Shown: positions 7,229 through 14,769 of the stretch, in pieces
Layout: each line of letters opens with the position of its first letter
Position numbering within the stretch: position 1 is the stretch's first letter
NCBI GenBank assembly: GCA_937952235.1
Contig: CALFZM010000104.1
Location: 1 to 25,496 of the forward strand
From: an uncultured Opitutia bacterium
GTDB lineage: Bacteria > Verrucomicrobiota > Verrucomicrobiia > Opitutales > Opitutaceae
DNA: 25,496 nucleotides
Direction: 5' to 3'
Made by a program: the position numbers and the translations under genes
Notes under the pieces: model-generated
What the model was told of the DNA's origin: nothing
The model's input: the letters and a program-made list of their open reading frames with translations, nothing else
Database searches by the model: none

Positions 7229-7723
7229 GTGTCGGCTTCCGGAACCATCGTTACCGTCTGCACCGCGAACATTTGCCGCAGTCCCATGGCCGCGGCGCTG
7301 CTGCAACACGCGCTGGCCGCGCAGCCGGAGCCGCTGCGTTCGTTGCGGGTGATTTCCGCCGGGGTGGCGGCGCGGGGCGGGGAACCGGTTTCGGAGAATT
7401 CCGTGGTCGCGCTGCGCAAGGTGGGGCTCGACATCGCGGCGCACCGCAGCCGTCCGCTCACGCAGGCGATGCTCGACGACGCGCTGGCCGTGCTCTGCAT
7501 GACGGAGTCGCATCGGGCGATGATCCAGCTTCAGGCCGACCCGGTGCCCGCGCATGTCTTCCTGTTCCGCCAGTTCGTGCCCGGCCCGGGTGACAAGGAG
7601 ATCGGGGATCCGTTCGGCGGCCCGTTGCGGGTCTATGAGGCGGTGCGGGACGAGATGGTGGAGTCGATCCCGGCGCTCGTGGCGCATCTGCGCACGCTGG
7701 TCGGCCCGCGGCGCGGGTCTTAA
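7229..7723 (+). CDS. Low-molecular-weight protein phosphatase (LMW-PTP/YwlE-like)
   Basis: This 164-aa protein belongs to the low-molecular-weight phosphatase family, which removes phosphate from Tyr or, in the YwlE branch, from Arg. The P-loop CTANICRSP near the N-terminus fits C-x5-R-S with the nucleophilic Cys and phosphate-binding Arg. The general-acid Asp lies in a DPFGG motif near residue 127, followed by VYEAVRDEM. The DPFGG ending and closeness to glyA resemble YwlE. However, the loop position that is Thr in YwlE (CTGNTCR) and confers arginine specificity is Ile here, as in tyrosine phosphatases. The start is a GTG; no ATG is available before the P-loop. It lies about 80 bases after the previous gene and 93 before glyA, probably in the same transcription unit. 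Confidence 0.88.
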   Translation: MSASGTIVTVCTANICRSPMAAALLQHALAAQPEPLRSLRVISAGVAARGGEPVSENSVVALRKVGLDIAAHRSRPLTQAMLDDALAVLCMTESHRAMIQLQADPVPAHVFLFRQFVPGPGDKEIGDPFGGPLRVYEAVRDEMVESIPALVAHLRTLVGPRRGS

Positions 7724-7816
7724 GGACGGATTTCGGATTGCGGATTGCAGGGTGAAGCCCTCCGCTCGGGGGTTTCTGTTTCCCGCGTCCGCACTCTCCG
7801 TCCCACGTCCATCGCA

Positions 7817-9082
7817 ATGCTCTCCGCCTCGCCGCTTCGCACCCTCGATCCTGAAATCCACGCCGCCATCGCCGCCGAGCTCAGCCGCCAGCAGAGCCAC
7901 ATCGAGCTGATCGCCTCGGAAAACTTCACCTATCCGGCGGTGATGGAGGCGCAGGGGAGCGTGCTCACGAACAAGTATGCCGAGGGTTATCCGGGCAAGC
8001 GCTGGTACGGCGGCTGCGAGCACGTCGACAAGGTCGAGACCCTCGCGATCGAGCGCGCCAAGCGGCTTTTCGGCGCGGAGCACGCCAACGTGCAGCCGCA
8101 CTCCGGCTCGCAGGCTAACTTCGCCGTCTACACCGCGGTGCTGCAGCCCGGCGACAAGGTCCTGGGCATGAACCTGAGCCACGGCGGCCACCTCACCCAC
8201 GGCAATCCCGCGAACTTCTCGGGCAAGCTGTACCAGTTCGTGCAATACGGCGTCCGCGAGGACAGCGGCCGGATCGACTACGACGAGCTTGCAGCCATCG
8301 CGGCGCGGGAGCAGCCGAAGATGATCACGGTGGGCGCGAGCGCCTACTCGCGGGTGATCGATTTCGCCCGCATGGGCGAGATCGCGCGCGGCGTCGGCGC
8401 GCTGCTCTTCGCCGACATCGCCCACATCGCCGGCCTGGTCGCGTCCGGCGTGCATCCCTCCCCCGTGCCGCACGCGGACTTCGTCACGACGACGACGCAC
8501 AAGACGCTGCGCGGCCCGCGGGGCGGCCTCATCCTCTGCCGCGCCGCGCACGCCAAGGCGATCGATTCGGCGATGTTCCCGGGCGGCCAGGGCGGGCCCC
8601 TCATGCACGTGATCGCGGCGAAGGCGGTGTGCTTCCTCGAGTGCCTCAAGCCGGAGTTCAAGGCCTACTCCGAACAGATCGTGAAGAATGCCCGCGCGCT
8701 CGCCGCGGCAATGACGCGGCGCGGCTACAAGATCGTTTCCGACGGCACCGACAATCACCTCATGCTCGTCGACCTCCGCCCGAAGTTCCCGGAACTCACG
8801 GCCAAGAAGGCGCAGGAGACCCTCGATCTCGCCCATATCACCTGCAACAAGAACACCGTGCCGTTCGAGACGCGCAGCCCGTTCCAGGCCTCCGGCATCC
8901 GTCTCGGCACGCCCGCGGTCACGACCCGCGGCTTCATCGAGGCGGAGATGGAGGAGATCGCGGATTGCATCGACGCCGTCCTCGCGGCGATCGGCACGCC
9001 GGCGGAAGCATCCGCCCTCGAGCAGGTGCGCGGCAAGGTCGCCGCAATCACCGGCCGCCATCCGCTGCCGTACCGGCTGTAA
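7817..9082 (+). CDS. glyA: Serine hydroxymethyltransferase
   Basis: GlyA interconverts serine and glycine while charging tetrahydrofolate with a one-carbon unit. It is a PLP enzyme of fold type I in the cytoplasm. Clear motifs are HIELIASENF near the N-terminus, TNKYAEGYPGKRWYGGC, NVQPHSGSQAN, LSHGGHLTHG, FADIAHIAGLVASG, and TTTTHKTLRGPRGG, where Lys229 binds PLP (the same number as in the E. coli enzyme). SGIRLGTPAVTTRG is near the C-terminus. I chose the ATG at 7817, giving 421 aa, the usual size; the open frame upstream to 7745 is not conserved in character. No Shine-Dalgarno is obvious. PurD consumes glycine, so the purD-to-glyA order is metabolically coherent. The spacer before it holds an ATTTCGGATTGCGGATTG-type tandem motif of unknown role. 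Confidence 0.96.
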   Translation: MLSASPLRTLDPEIHAAIAAELSRQQSHIELIASENFTYPAVMEAQGSVLTNKYAEGYPGKRWYGGCEHVDKVETLAIERAKRLFGAEHANVQPHSGSQANFAVYTAVLQPGDKVLGMNLSHGGHLTHGNPANFSGKLYQFVQYGVREDSGRIDYDELAAIAAREQPKMITVGASAYSRVIDFARMGEIARGVGALLFADIAHIAGLVASGVHPSPVPHADFVTTTTHKTLRGPRGGLILCRAAHAKAIDSAMFPGGQGGPLMHVIAAKAVCFLECLKPEFKAYSEQIVKNARALAAAMTRRGYKIVSDGTDNHLMLVDLRPKFPELTAKKAQETLDLAHITCNKNTVPFETRSPFQASGIRLGTPAVTTRGFIEAEMEEIADCIDAVLAAIGTPAEASALEQVRGKVAAITGRHPLPYRL

Positions 9083-9151
9083 GGGCGACGGTCGCGACCT
9101 CGCGCGGCGTCGTTCCCTCCGGGATCGATGCCCCGGCCGAAGCGATTCCGC

Positions 9152-9253
9152 GGTGGAGCCGCCTGTCCCCAGGCGGCTGACGTCCGACGGTTCCGTCCGT
9201 AGCGGCTCGGACCAGCCGCTCCCCCTTTCCGTGCGGCCGTTTTCAGCGGCGAA
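9152..9253 (-). repeat. Dispersed double-hairpin repeat, copy 2 (inverted)
   Basis: Read on the minus strand, this matches copies 1 and 3: a GCCGCTGAAAACGGCCGCAC left flank, GGGGGAGCGGCT, a CGGACGGAACCGTCGGACGTC linker region, then the hairpin with arms AGCCGCCTG and CAGGCGGCT (9157-9178) and GGTGGAG at the border. A second, weaker stem is AGCGGCT/AGCCGCT around 9201-9220. It fills most of the gap between glyA and the histidine kinase gene, and the two genes read in the same direction. Confidence 0.8.
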
Positions 9254-9299
9254 GTCACGATTGCGCGGCCAGTGGCGTTGCCCATGCTGCCCGCGCTTC

Positions 9300-11939
9300 A
9301 TGACCGCTGACGCCTCGCCGCCCCCGTTTCCGCTGCCGCCGCGCGCCGTCGCGGCGCTCGTGCTCCTGGTGGGCATCGGGTTGAGCGTGGCCGGCTACCG
9401 CACCGGCCGTAACGCGGAGCAGGAACGGGCCGAGGCGCAGGTGACTCATCGCGCGGCCCTGCGGCACGCCCTCATCCGGGAGGTGCTGGGCAATTACGAG
9501 GACGCGCTGCACGGGTTTTCCGCGCTGTTCACGGTCGATGCCGCACTCTCCCGCGAGGAGTTCGCCCGGGCCGCGTCGCGGCTGGAGGAACGGCTGCCGG
9601 CGGTGCAGGCCTTCGAATGGGTGCCGGCGGTGCCTGGCGCGCGGCGCGCGGAATTTGAAGCGGCGCGGCGGCGGGACGACCCGGAGTTCGCGGTCGTGGA
9701 GCCGGGCGCCGGTGGTGCCATGACTCCCGCACCGGAGCGGCCGCTGCATTATCCGATCGCCTACGTGCATCCCCTGCGCGGCAACGAGGCCGCGCTTGGC
9801 TACGACCTGGTGTCGGGACCCACGCTCGCCGCGCTCGAAAAGGCGCGGCGCACCCGGGAGGTCGTGGCCACCGCGACGTTCCCGCTGGTCCAGGACCCGG
9901 GCGGTCGCTCGGGCCTCGTCCTCATCGTGCCGGTCTACCGGCCGGGGACGGCGGACGAGCCCGAGTTCGCCGGCTTCGTGCAGGGCGTCTTTCGGACGCA
10001 CGACCTGCTGGCCTCCGTGCACGCGCGCCCGCCGGAGCCGGAACTCGAGGTGATGGTCATCGACGCGGGCGAGGACGTTCCGGGCCGACGGGTCCTCTAC
10101 GTCGGCGGGAGCCCGTCCGGGGCTCCCGCGGCTGCCGTCGACGAGGCGGGGTTCCGTGCCGGCACCCACCGCGAGCATCCGCTGGCGTTTGGCGGGCGCG
10201 ACTGGCGGGTAGTGTTTCGTCCGCCGGGCGGGGTGCTCGCGGGGCACCAGACCTTCCTTCCCTGGTTGCGCGGAGCCGTCCTGTTGACCCTGTCCGGACT
10301 CGCGGCCGGGCTGGTGCTGGTGTTGGGGCGTCGGGCGCAGAGCGTCCGGCGCGAGGTGGCGGCGCGGACCGCGGAGCTCGCCGAGAGCCGGCGCCAGCAC
10401 GCCGCGATGCTGCACGCGCTCCCGGGCATGGCCTTCCGCTGCACGTACGACACGCACCTCACGGTGGATTTCGTCAGCGAAGGGGCGCTCGAGCTGACCG
10501 GGTGGTCGGCGCACGAGTTTCTCTCCGGCGCGGTGCATTTCCGCGATTGCATCCATCCGGACGATCTCGAGCGGGTGCGCGAGGCGACGCGCCGCTCGCT
10601 CGAGAACCGCACCGACATCGAGGTCGAGTATCGCCTGCGCACGAAGGACGGTGCCGAGAAATGGGTCCTGTCCCGCGGGCGCGGCATCGCCCGCACGGAT
10701 GGCGCGCCGCAGGTATTCGAAGGGCTGGCCATCGACATCACGGCGCAAAAACGGGCGGAGGCCGCGCGGCTCGAACTCGAGCGCAAGCTGCTCGAAGGAC
10801 AGAAGCTGGAGAGCCTGGGCCTGCTCGCGGGCGGCATCGCGCACGATTTCAACAACCTCCTGAGCAGCATCCTCGGCAACGCCAGCATGGCCCGGCTCGC
10901 GCTGCCGCCGGACAGCGGCCTCGACGAGCAGATGCGGGCGATCGAGAGTGCGTCGCTGCGCGCGGCGGAATTGTGCCGGCAGATGCTCGCGTACGCGGGG
11001 AAGGGACGCTTCGTGGTCGAGCCGGCCGACCTCGGCATGCTGGTCGAGGACCTGCTGCCGCTGCTGAAAATCTCCGTCGCGCACCAGGCCGCCCTCCGCC
11101 TGCGCCTCCCGCGGGGCCTGCCGGCGGTGCGGGCCGACGCGACGCAGATCCGGCAGATCGTGATGAACCTCGTGCTCAATGCCGCCGACGCCGTCGCGGG
11201 TCGCGTCGGCGAGATCGAACTCGCCACCGGCCTGGCCCGGCTCGATGCGCCCGCTCTCGCGCGGTGCGTGGCGGGAGCGGAGCTGCCGCCGGGGGAATAC
11301 GTTTTCCTCGAAGTCCGCGACAACGGAGCCGGCATGACTCCCGAGGTGCAGGCGAAGATCTTCGATCCGTTCTTCACCACGAAGTTCTCCGGCCGCGGCC
11401 TCGGCCTCGCGGCCGTCCTGGGCATCGTGCGGAGCCACCAGGGGGCGCTCCGCGTCGAGAGCGTGCCCGGGCGCGGCTCGGTGTTCCGCCTATACCTCCC
11501 GCCGCAGCGGGGCTTCCCGGTCGCGGCCCGCGCGGCCGCGCCGGGTCCCGTCGAAACCGGGGTGCAGACCGGACACCTGCTGGTGGTCGATGATGAGGAA
11601 CAGGTGCGCTCCGTGCTCGTTGCGATGCTGAAGGTCTGCGGGTTCACGGCCGATGCGGTCGCCGACGCCGGCGCGGCCCTGGAGCGGTTCGGCGCCAATC
11701 CGGCGACGTACGCCGCCGTCGTGCTCGACCTCGTGATGCCCGGCATGAACGGCGAAGAGACCTTCCGCGCGCTCCGCGCGATCCGGCCCGACGTCGCCGT
11801 GCTCATCGTCAGCGGCTACAGCGACGGCGATGTCGTGGGCCGCCTGGGTGGCGGCCCGGGCATCGCCTTCCTGGCCAAGCCCTTCACCCGGGCCTCGCTC
11901 GAGGCGACGCTGCGGTCGCTGCTCGCTCCCGCCCCCTGA
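9300..11939 (+). CDS. Membrane hybrid histidine kinase (CHASE-PAS-HisKA-HATPase-REC)
   Basis: This 879-aa sensor kinase has a transmembrane helix at about 14-31 and an extracytoplasmic domain (about 60-300) with CHASE-type features (YPIAYVHPLRGNEAALGYDL, PVYRPG). A second membrane helix lies at about 322-345, a PAS domain with PAC end (IHPDDLERVREA to GLAIDITAQKRAE) at about 375-482, and a HisKA helix with phospho-acceptor His515 (GGIAHDFNNLLSSILGN). The ATPase domain has its N box (NLVLNAADAV, about 623), DNGAGMTPE, FDPFFTTK and GRGLGLA. The C-terminal receiver domain has D764/D765, phospho-acceptor D810 (VLDLVMPG) and K860 (AKPF). The start at 9300 sits directly before the first membrane helix; the open frame upstream begins inside a repeat. 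No separate response regulator gene is adjacent, so it is an orphan and its signal and output are unknown. Confidence 0.92.
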   Translation: MTADASPPPFPLPPRAVAALVLLVGIGLSVAGYRTGRNAEQERAEAQVTHRAALRHALIREVLGNYEDALHGFSALFTVDAALSREEFARAASRLEERLPAVQAFEWVPAVPGARRAEFEAARRRDDPEFAVVEPGAGGAMTPAPERPLHYPIAYVHPLRGNEAALGYDLVSGPTLAALEKARRTREVVATATFPLVQDPGGRSGLVLIVPVYRPGTADEPEFAGFVQGVFRTHDLLASVHARPPEPELEVMVIDAGEDVPGRRVLYVGGSPSGAPAAAVDEAGFRAGTHREHPLAFGGRDWRVVFRPPGGVLAGHQTFLPWLRGAVLLTLSGLAAGLVLVLGRRAQSVRREVAARTAELAESRRQHAAMLHALPGMAFRCTYDTHLTVDFVSEGALELTGWSAHEFLSGAVHFRDCIHPDDLERVREATRRSLENRTDIEVEYRLRTKDGAEKWVLSRGRGIARTDGAPQVFEGLAIDITAQKRAEAARLELERKLLEGQKLESLGLLAGGIAHDFNNLLSSILGNASMARLALPPDSGLDEQMRAIESASLRAAELCRQMLAYAGKGRFVVEPADLGMLVEDLLPLLKISVAHQAALRLRLPRGLPAVRADATQIRQIVMNLVLNAADAVAGRVGEIELATGLARLDAPALARCVAGAELPPGEYVFLEVRDNGAGMTPEVQAKIFDPFFTTKFSGRGLGLAAVLGIVRSHQGALRVESVPGRGSVFRLYLPPQRGFPVAARAAAPGPVETGVQTGHLLVVDDEEQVRSVLVAMLKVCGFTADAVADAGAALERFGANPATYAAVVLDLVMPGMNGEETFRALRAIRPDVAVLIVSGYSDGDVVGRLGGGPGIAFLAKPFTRASLEATLRSLLAPAP

Positions 11940-11988
11940 TCGGCCTCCGGGACGCGACGGCCGTTTGTGCCTTGGCGTCGTCCGCGGG

Positions 11989-13347
11989 ATGCTTTTTCGT
12001 GCGGTCAATTTCGTGCCCACCGCTTCCTCCACCGCCTCCTCACCCCGACCCGAGCGTCCGCTCTCGCTCGGCGTCATCTTTCTCACGCTGTACATCGATC
12101 TGATCGGCTTCTCGATCATCTTCCCGCTGGGGCCGGATCTGCTGGGACACTACCTGAAACTCGAGGGGCAAACCGGCGCGCTGGGGTGGATGGTGGCGCA
12201 GACCGACGCGCTCGCGCGGGCGTTCGGCATCGGCAATTACGCGCCGGTGCTGTTCGGCGGCGTGCTGAGTTCGGTGTTTTCGCTGCTGCAATTCGTGTTC
12301 GCTCCGTTCTGGGGCGCGGTGAGCGACCGGCGCGGCCGCCGCCCGGTGCTCCTCCTGACCGTCGCCGGCACCGCGCTCGGCTATCTGGTGTGGGTGTTCA
12401 GCGGCTCGTTCTGGCTGTTCCTCCTGTCGCGCATCGTCAGCGGCGCGTTCAGCGGCAACCTCTCGGTCGCGACCGCGGCGGTGGCCGACGTGACGTCCCG
12501 CGCCGAGCGTTCGAAGGCGATGGGGCTGGTCGGCGCGGCGTTCGGGCTCGGGCTCGTGACCGGGCCGACAATCGGCGCGTTCACCGTGCACCTCAACCTG
12601 GCGGAGGCGTTTCCCGCGCTGGCGCGTTTCGGACTGAATCCCTTCTCGGCGCCGGCGCTCGTCGCGTTCGCGCTGTGCGTGGTGAACCTGTTCTGGATCG
12701 GGGCGCGCTTCAAGGAGACGCTCCCGCCCGAGACGCGCGCCGGCGCGGTCGAGCCACGGCTGCGCAATCCGATCGCCGCGATCCTCGGGCTCGAGAATCC
12801 CGCGGTGCGCCGCGCCAACCTCGTGGCCTTCGTGTTCTCGGTGGCGTTCGTCGCGATGGAGTCGGCCCTGACCTTTCTCGCCAGCACCCGTTTCGGCTAT
12901 ACGGCGCGCGAGAACGGCATCCTGCTCGGTTTCCTCGGGTTCTGCGCGATCGTCACGCAGGGCTACATCGTGCGGAAACTCCTGCGCGTCGCCGACGAGG
13001 TGCGGGTCCTGGGGGCGGGGCTCGTGTTCGCCGTCGCCGGCTTCCTGGCCATCGGGTACGCGGCGCAACCGTGGCTGCTGTATGTCGGGCTGGCGCTGCT
13101 CGCGCTGGGCTCCGGCCTCGTCAACCCCTCGACGACCGGCCTCATTTCCCTCTACGCGGGCCAGGAGGAGCAGGGCCGCGTGCTCGGCATCTTCCGTTCG
13201 CTCAGCGCGCTGTCCCGGGCGTTCACCCCGGTCCTGGCCGGCATCGTGTTCTGGCGATTCGGGTCGGCGAGCGTGTTCGTGGCCGGAGCCGTGCTGACGC
13301 TCGGCGCGCTCGCGTTGTGCGTGCGGCTGCCTAAGCCGGAGAAATGA
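11989..13347 (+). CDS. MFS transporter (TetA/multidrug-like)
   Basis: This is a 12-helix major facilitator superfamily protein of about 452 aa in the inner membrane, probably a proton-coupled exporter or importer of small molecules. The cytoplasmic loop motif GAVSDRRGRRPVLLL (about 108-122) is the classic MFS motif A between helices 2 and 3, and RIVSGAFSGN and GLVGAAFGLGLVTGPTIGA follow the drug-exporter pattern of helices 4 and 5. A Pro/Glu-containing loop (KETLPPETR) separates the two halves. I chose the ATG at 11989; a GTG at 12013 in the same frame is an alternative and would remove eight residues. The stop overlaps the start of the following lipoprotein protease gene, suggesting coupled translation. 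The substrate cannot be read from the sequence. Confidence 0.88.
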   Translation: MLFRAVNFVPTASSTASSPRPERPLSLGVIFLTLYIDLIGFSIIFPLGPDLLGHYLKLEGQTGALGWMVAQTDALARAFGIGNYAPVLFGGVLSSVFSLLQFVFAPFWGAVSDRRGRRPVLLLTVAGTALGYLVWVFSGSFWLFLLSRIVSGAFSGNLSVATAAVADVTSRAERSKAMGLVGAAFGLGLVTGPTIGAFTVHLNLAEAFPALARFGLNPFSAPALVAFALCVVNLFWIGARFKETLPPETRAGAVEPRLRNPIAAILGLENPAVRRANLVAFVFSVAFVAMESALTFLASTRFGYTARENGILLGFLGFCAIVTQGYIVRKLLRVADEVRVLGAGLVFAVAGFLAIGYAAQPWLLYVGLALLALGSGLVNPSTTGLISLYAGQEEQGRVLGIFRSLSALSRAFTPVLAGIVFWRFGSASVFVAGAVLTLGALALCVRLPKPEK

Positions 13348-14579
13348 ACACGACGGCCGGGCCCCGCGGGGCGCAGCGCGGACGGGCCAGCCCGGCAGGC
13401 CGGTGGCCGGTCGCGGGGTCGCTCGTGCTGGCGCTGGTGTTGCTCGCGACCGGATGCACGCTGCCTTCGTCACGGCGGCCGCCGCTGCCGGGGCGGACGA
13501 CGCTCGCCTCCCCGCTCGTGATCCTCCCGGCGCGCTCGATCGGCAATTACCTGCTCATCGAGGCAAAATGGGACCGCTTCGGTCCGTATCACTTCCTCGT
13601 GGACACCGGATCTTCGGTGACCCTGGTCACGCCGGCGCTGGCGCGGAGGTACCCGGGCCGCAACGTGCCGCCCTCGGCAGTGACCACCGTCCGCGGCGCC
13701 GACGGCCGGGTGCGCGAGCTGCCGCGCAGCTCGGTGCGCCGGATCGAGCTGGGCGACGCCCGCTTCGAGGACGTCGAAGTCCTGCTCTACGACTGCGCCC
13801 CGCTTTCGGCGCACCTCGGCGTGCGCATCGACGGCGTCCTGGGTTTTCCATTGTTCCGCGAAGTGCTGCTCACCCTCGACTATCCGGGCAGCCGCGTGCT
13901 GCTCCAGCCCGCGCGCGAGGCCCCGCTGGCACCGGGTGAGGTCGTGCCGTTCGACGACGTCCACAAGACGCCGCTCATCAGCGTGCAGCTCGGCGATCGC
14001 TCGATCGTCGCGCTGATCGACTCGGGCAGCGATGCGCTGTTCAGCCTCAATCCGATCGGCATGACGCCGGAGTTTATTTACGGCCCGGTCACCGGCGCCA
14101 CGGTGAGCACGATCAGCGGCGACCGCACCCAGTCGATTGGCCGGCTCGGCGGCGCGCTCTCGATCGGCGGCTACGAGTTCAGGCAGCCGGTGGTCGAGGT
14201 GACCGACACGCTGTCGGCCATCGGCGGCGGATTGCTCCGGCATTTCTCCGTCATGTTCGACCAGCAGCGCGACCGGGTGACGTTTTACCGTGAATCGCGC
14301 GAGCCGATCGTCACGGCGCCGCGGCCCAGCGCCGGGGTGAGTTTCAACAAGACTCCCGCGTACTGGCGGGTGGAAGGGGTCGTGCCGGGCTCGTCCGCGG
14401 AGGCGCTCGGCATCCAGGCGGGCGACCTCGTGGTCCGCATCAACGGCGAGCCGGTGGCACGTTGGGACCTCCCGCGCTACGAGCAGCTCGTCTCCCGTGC
14501 GCGCGACCTCACGTTCACGTTTCTCAACGGCAACAGCGAGTCGGAGAAGACCGTGAAGGTGTTCGAGCTGGTGCCCTAA
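13344..14579 (+). CDS. Lipoprotein retropepsin-like aspartic protease with C-terminal PDZ domain
   Basis: The 411-aa product begins with a basic N-terminus and hydrophobic segment ending in LLATGC, a plausible lipobox, so it is probably a lipoprotein. Two aspartic-protease half-domains follow: FLVDTGSSVTLV with catalytic Asp87, and VALIDSGSDALF with Asp226, each followed by a hydrophobic Gly motif (DGVLGFPLFREV after the first; GGGLLRHF after the second). A PDZ domain at about 330-405 (GVVPGSSAEALGIQAGDLVVRINGEP) could bind substrate C-termini. Bacterial members of this type usually carry a single retropepsin domain and dimerise; here both halves are in one chain, as in pepsin. The ATG overlaps the MFS stop codon (ATGA), which supports this start. 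The substrate is unknown, and the second DSG site could be degenerate. Confidence 0.85.
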   Translation: MNTTAGPRGAQRGRASPAGRWPVAGSLVLALVLLATGCTLPSSRRPPLPGRTTLASPLVILPARSIGNYLLIEAKWDRFGPYHFLVDTGSSVTLVTPALARRYPGRNVPPSAVTTVRGADGRVRELPRSSVRRIELGDARFEDVEVLLYDCAPLSAHLGVRIDGVLGFPLFREVLLTLDYPGSRVLLQPAREAPLAPGEVVPFDDVHKTPLISVQLGDRSIVALIDSGSDALFSLNPIGMTPEFIYGPVTGATVSTISGDRTQSIGRLGGALSIGGYEFRQPVVEVTDTLSAIGGGLLRHFSVMFDQQRDRVTFYRESREPIVTAPRPSAGVSFNKTPAYWRVEGVVPGSSAEALGIQAGDLVVRINGEPVARWDLPRYEQLVSRARDLTFTFLNGNSESEKTVKVFELVP

Positions 14580-14580
14580 C

Positions 14581-14725
14581 GCGCCCTAAGTGAAATCGTA
14601 GCCGCCCAGAGCGGGATCCTGAACGCCAAGTCGCGAAGGAAGGCAATAACCGCGAAGAAAGACTGGGCGAAACTTCGCGTTCCTTTGCGACGTTGCGTTT
14701 CGGCTTGGGCTGCAGAACGATTGAA
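14581..14725 (+). repeat. Dispersed ~145-bp hairpin repeat, copy B
   Basis: This is the second copy of the element at 4885-5028, in the same orientation and also starting directly after a stop codon. Shared blocks are TAAGTGAAATCG, AGAGCGGGATCCTGAACGC, GCGAAGGAAGGCAA, GGGCGAAACTTCGCGTTCC, TTTGCGACGTTGCGTTTCGG and TTGGGCTGCAG. The left and right segments can pair as an imperfect long hairpin. It lies between the convergent protease and rsmB genes and could serve as a bidirectional terminator. Confidence 0.8.
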
Positions 14726-14769
14726 TCCGCCCTCGCGGCTCGGGGCAGTCCGCCGCCCCGCGGCGACCC

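Noticed and set aside
7724..7816. Tandem GGATTTCGGATTGCGGATTG-like motif before glyA as a regulatory repeat.
   Set aside because: Only about two and a half short units and a single site in the window; there is no resemblance to a glycine riboswitch or other known element.
9153..9299. An earlier start for the histidine kinase.
   Set aside because: The added residues are encoded by the dispersed repeat and end just before the first membrane helix, so the ATG at 9300 is more likely.
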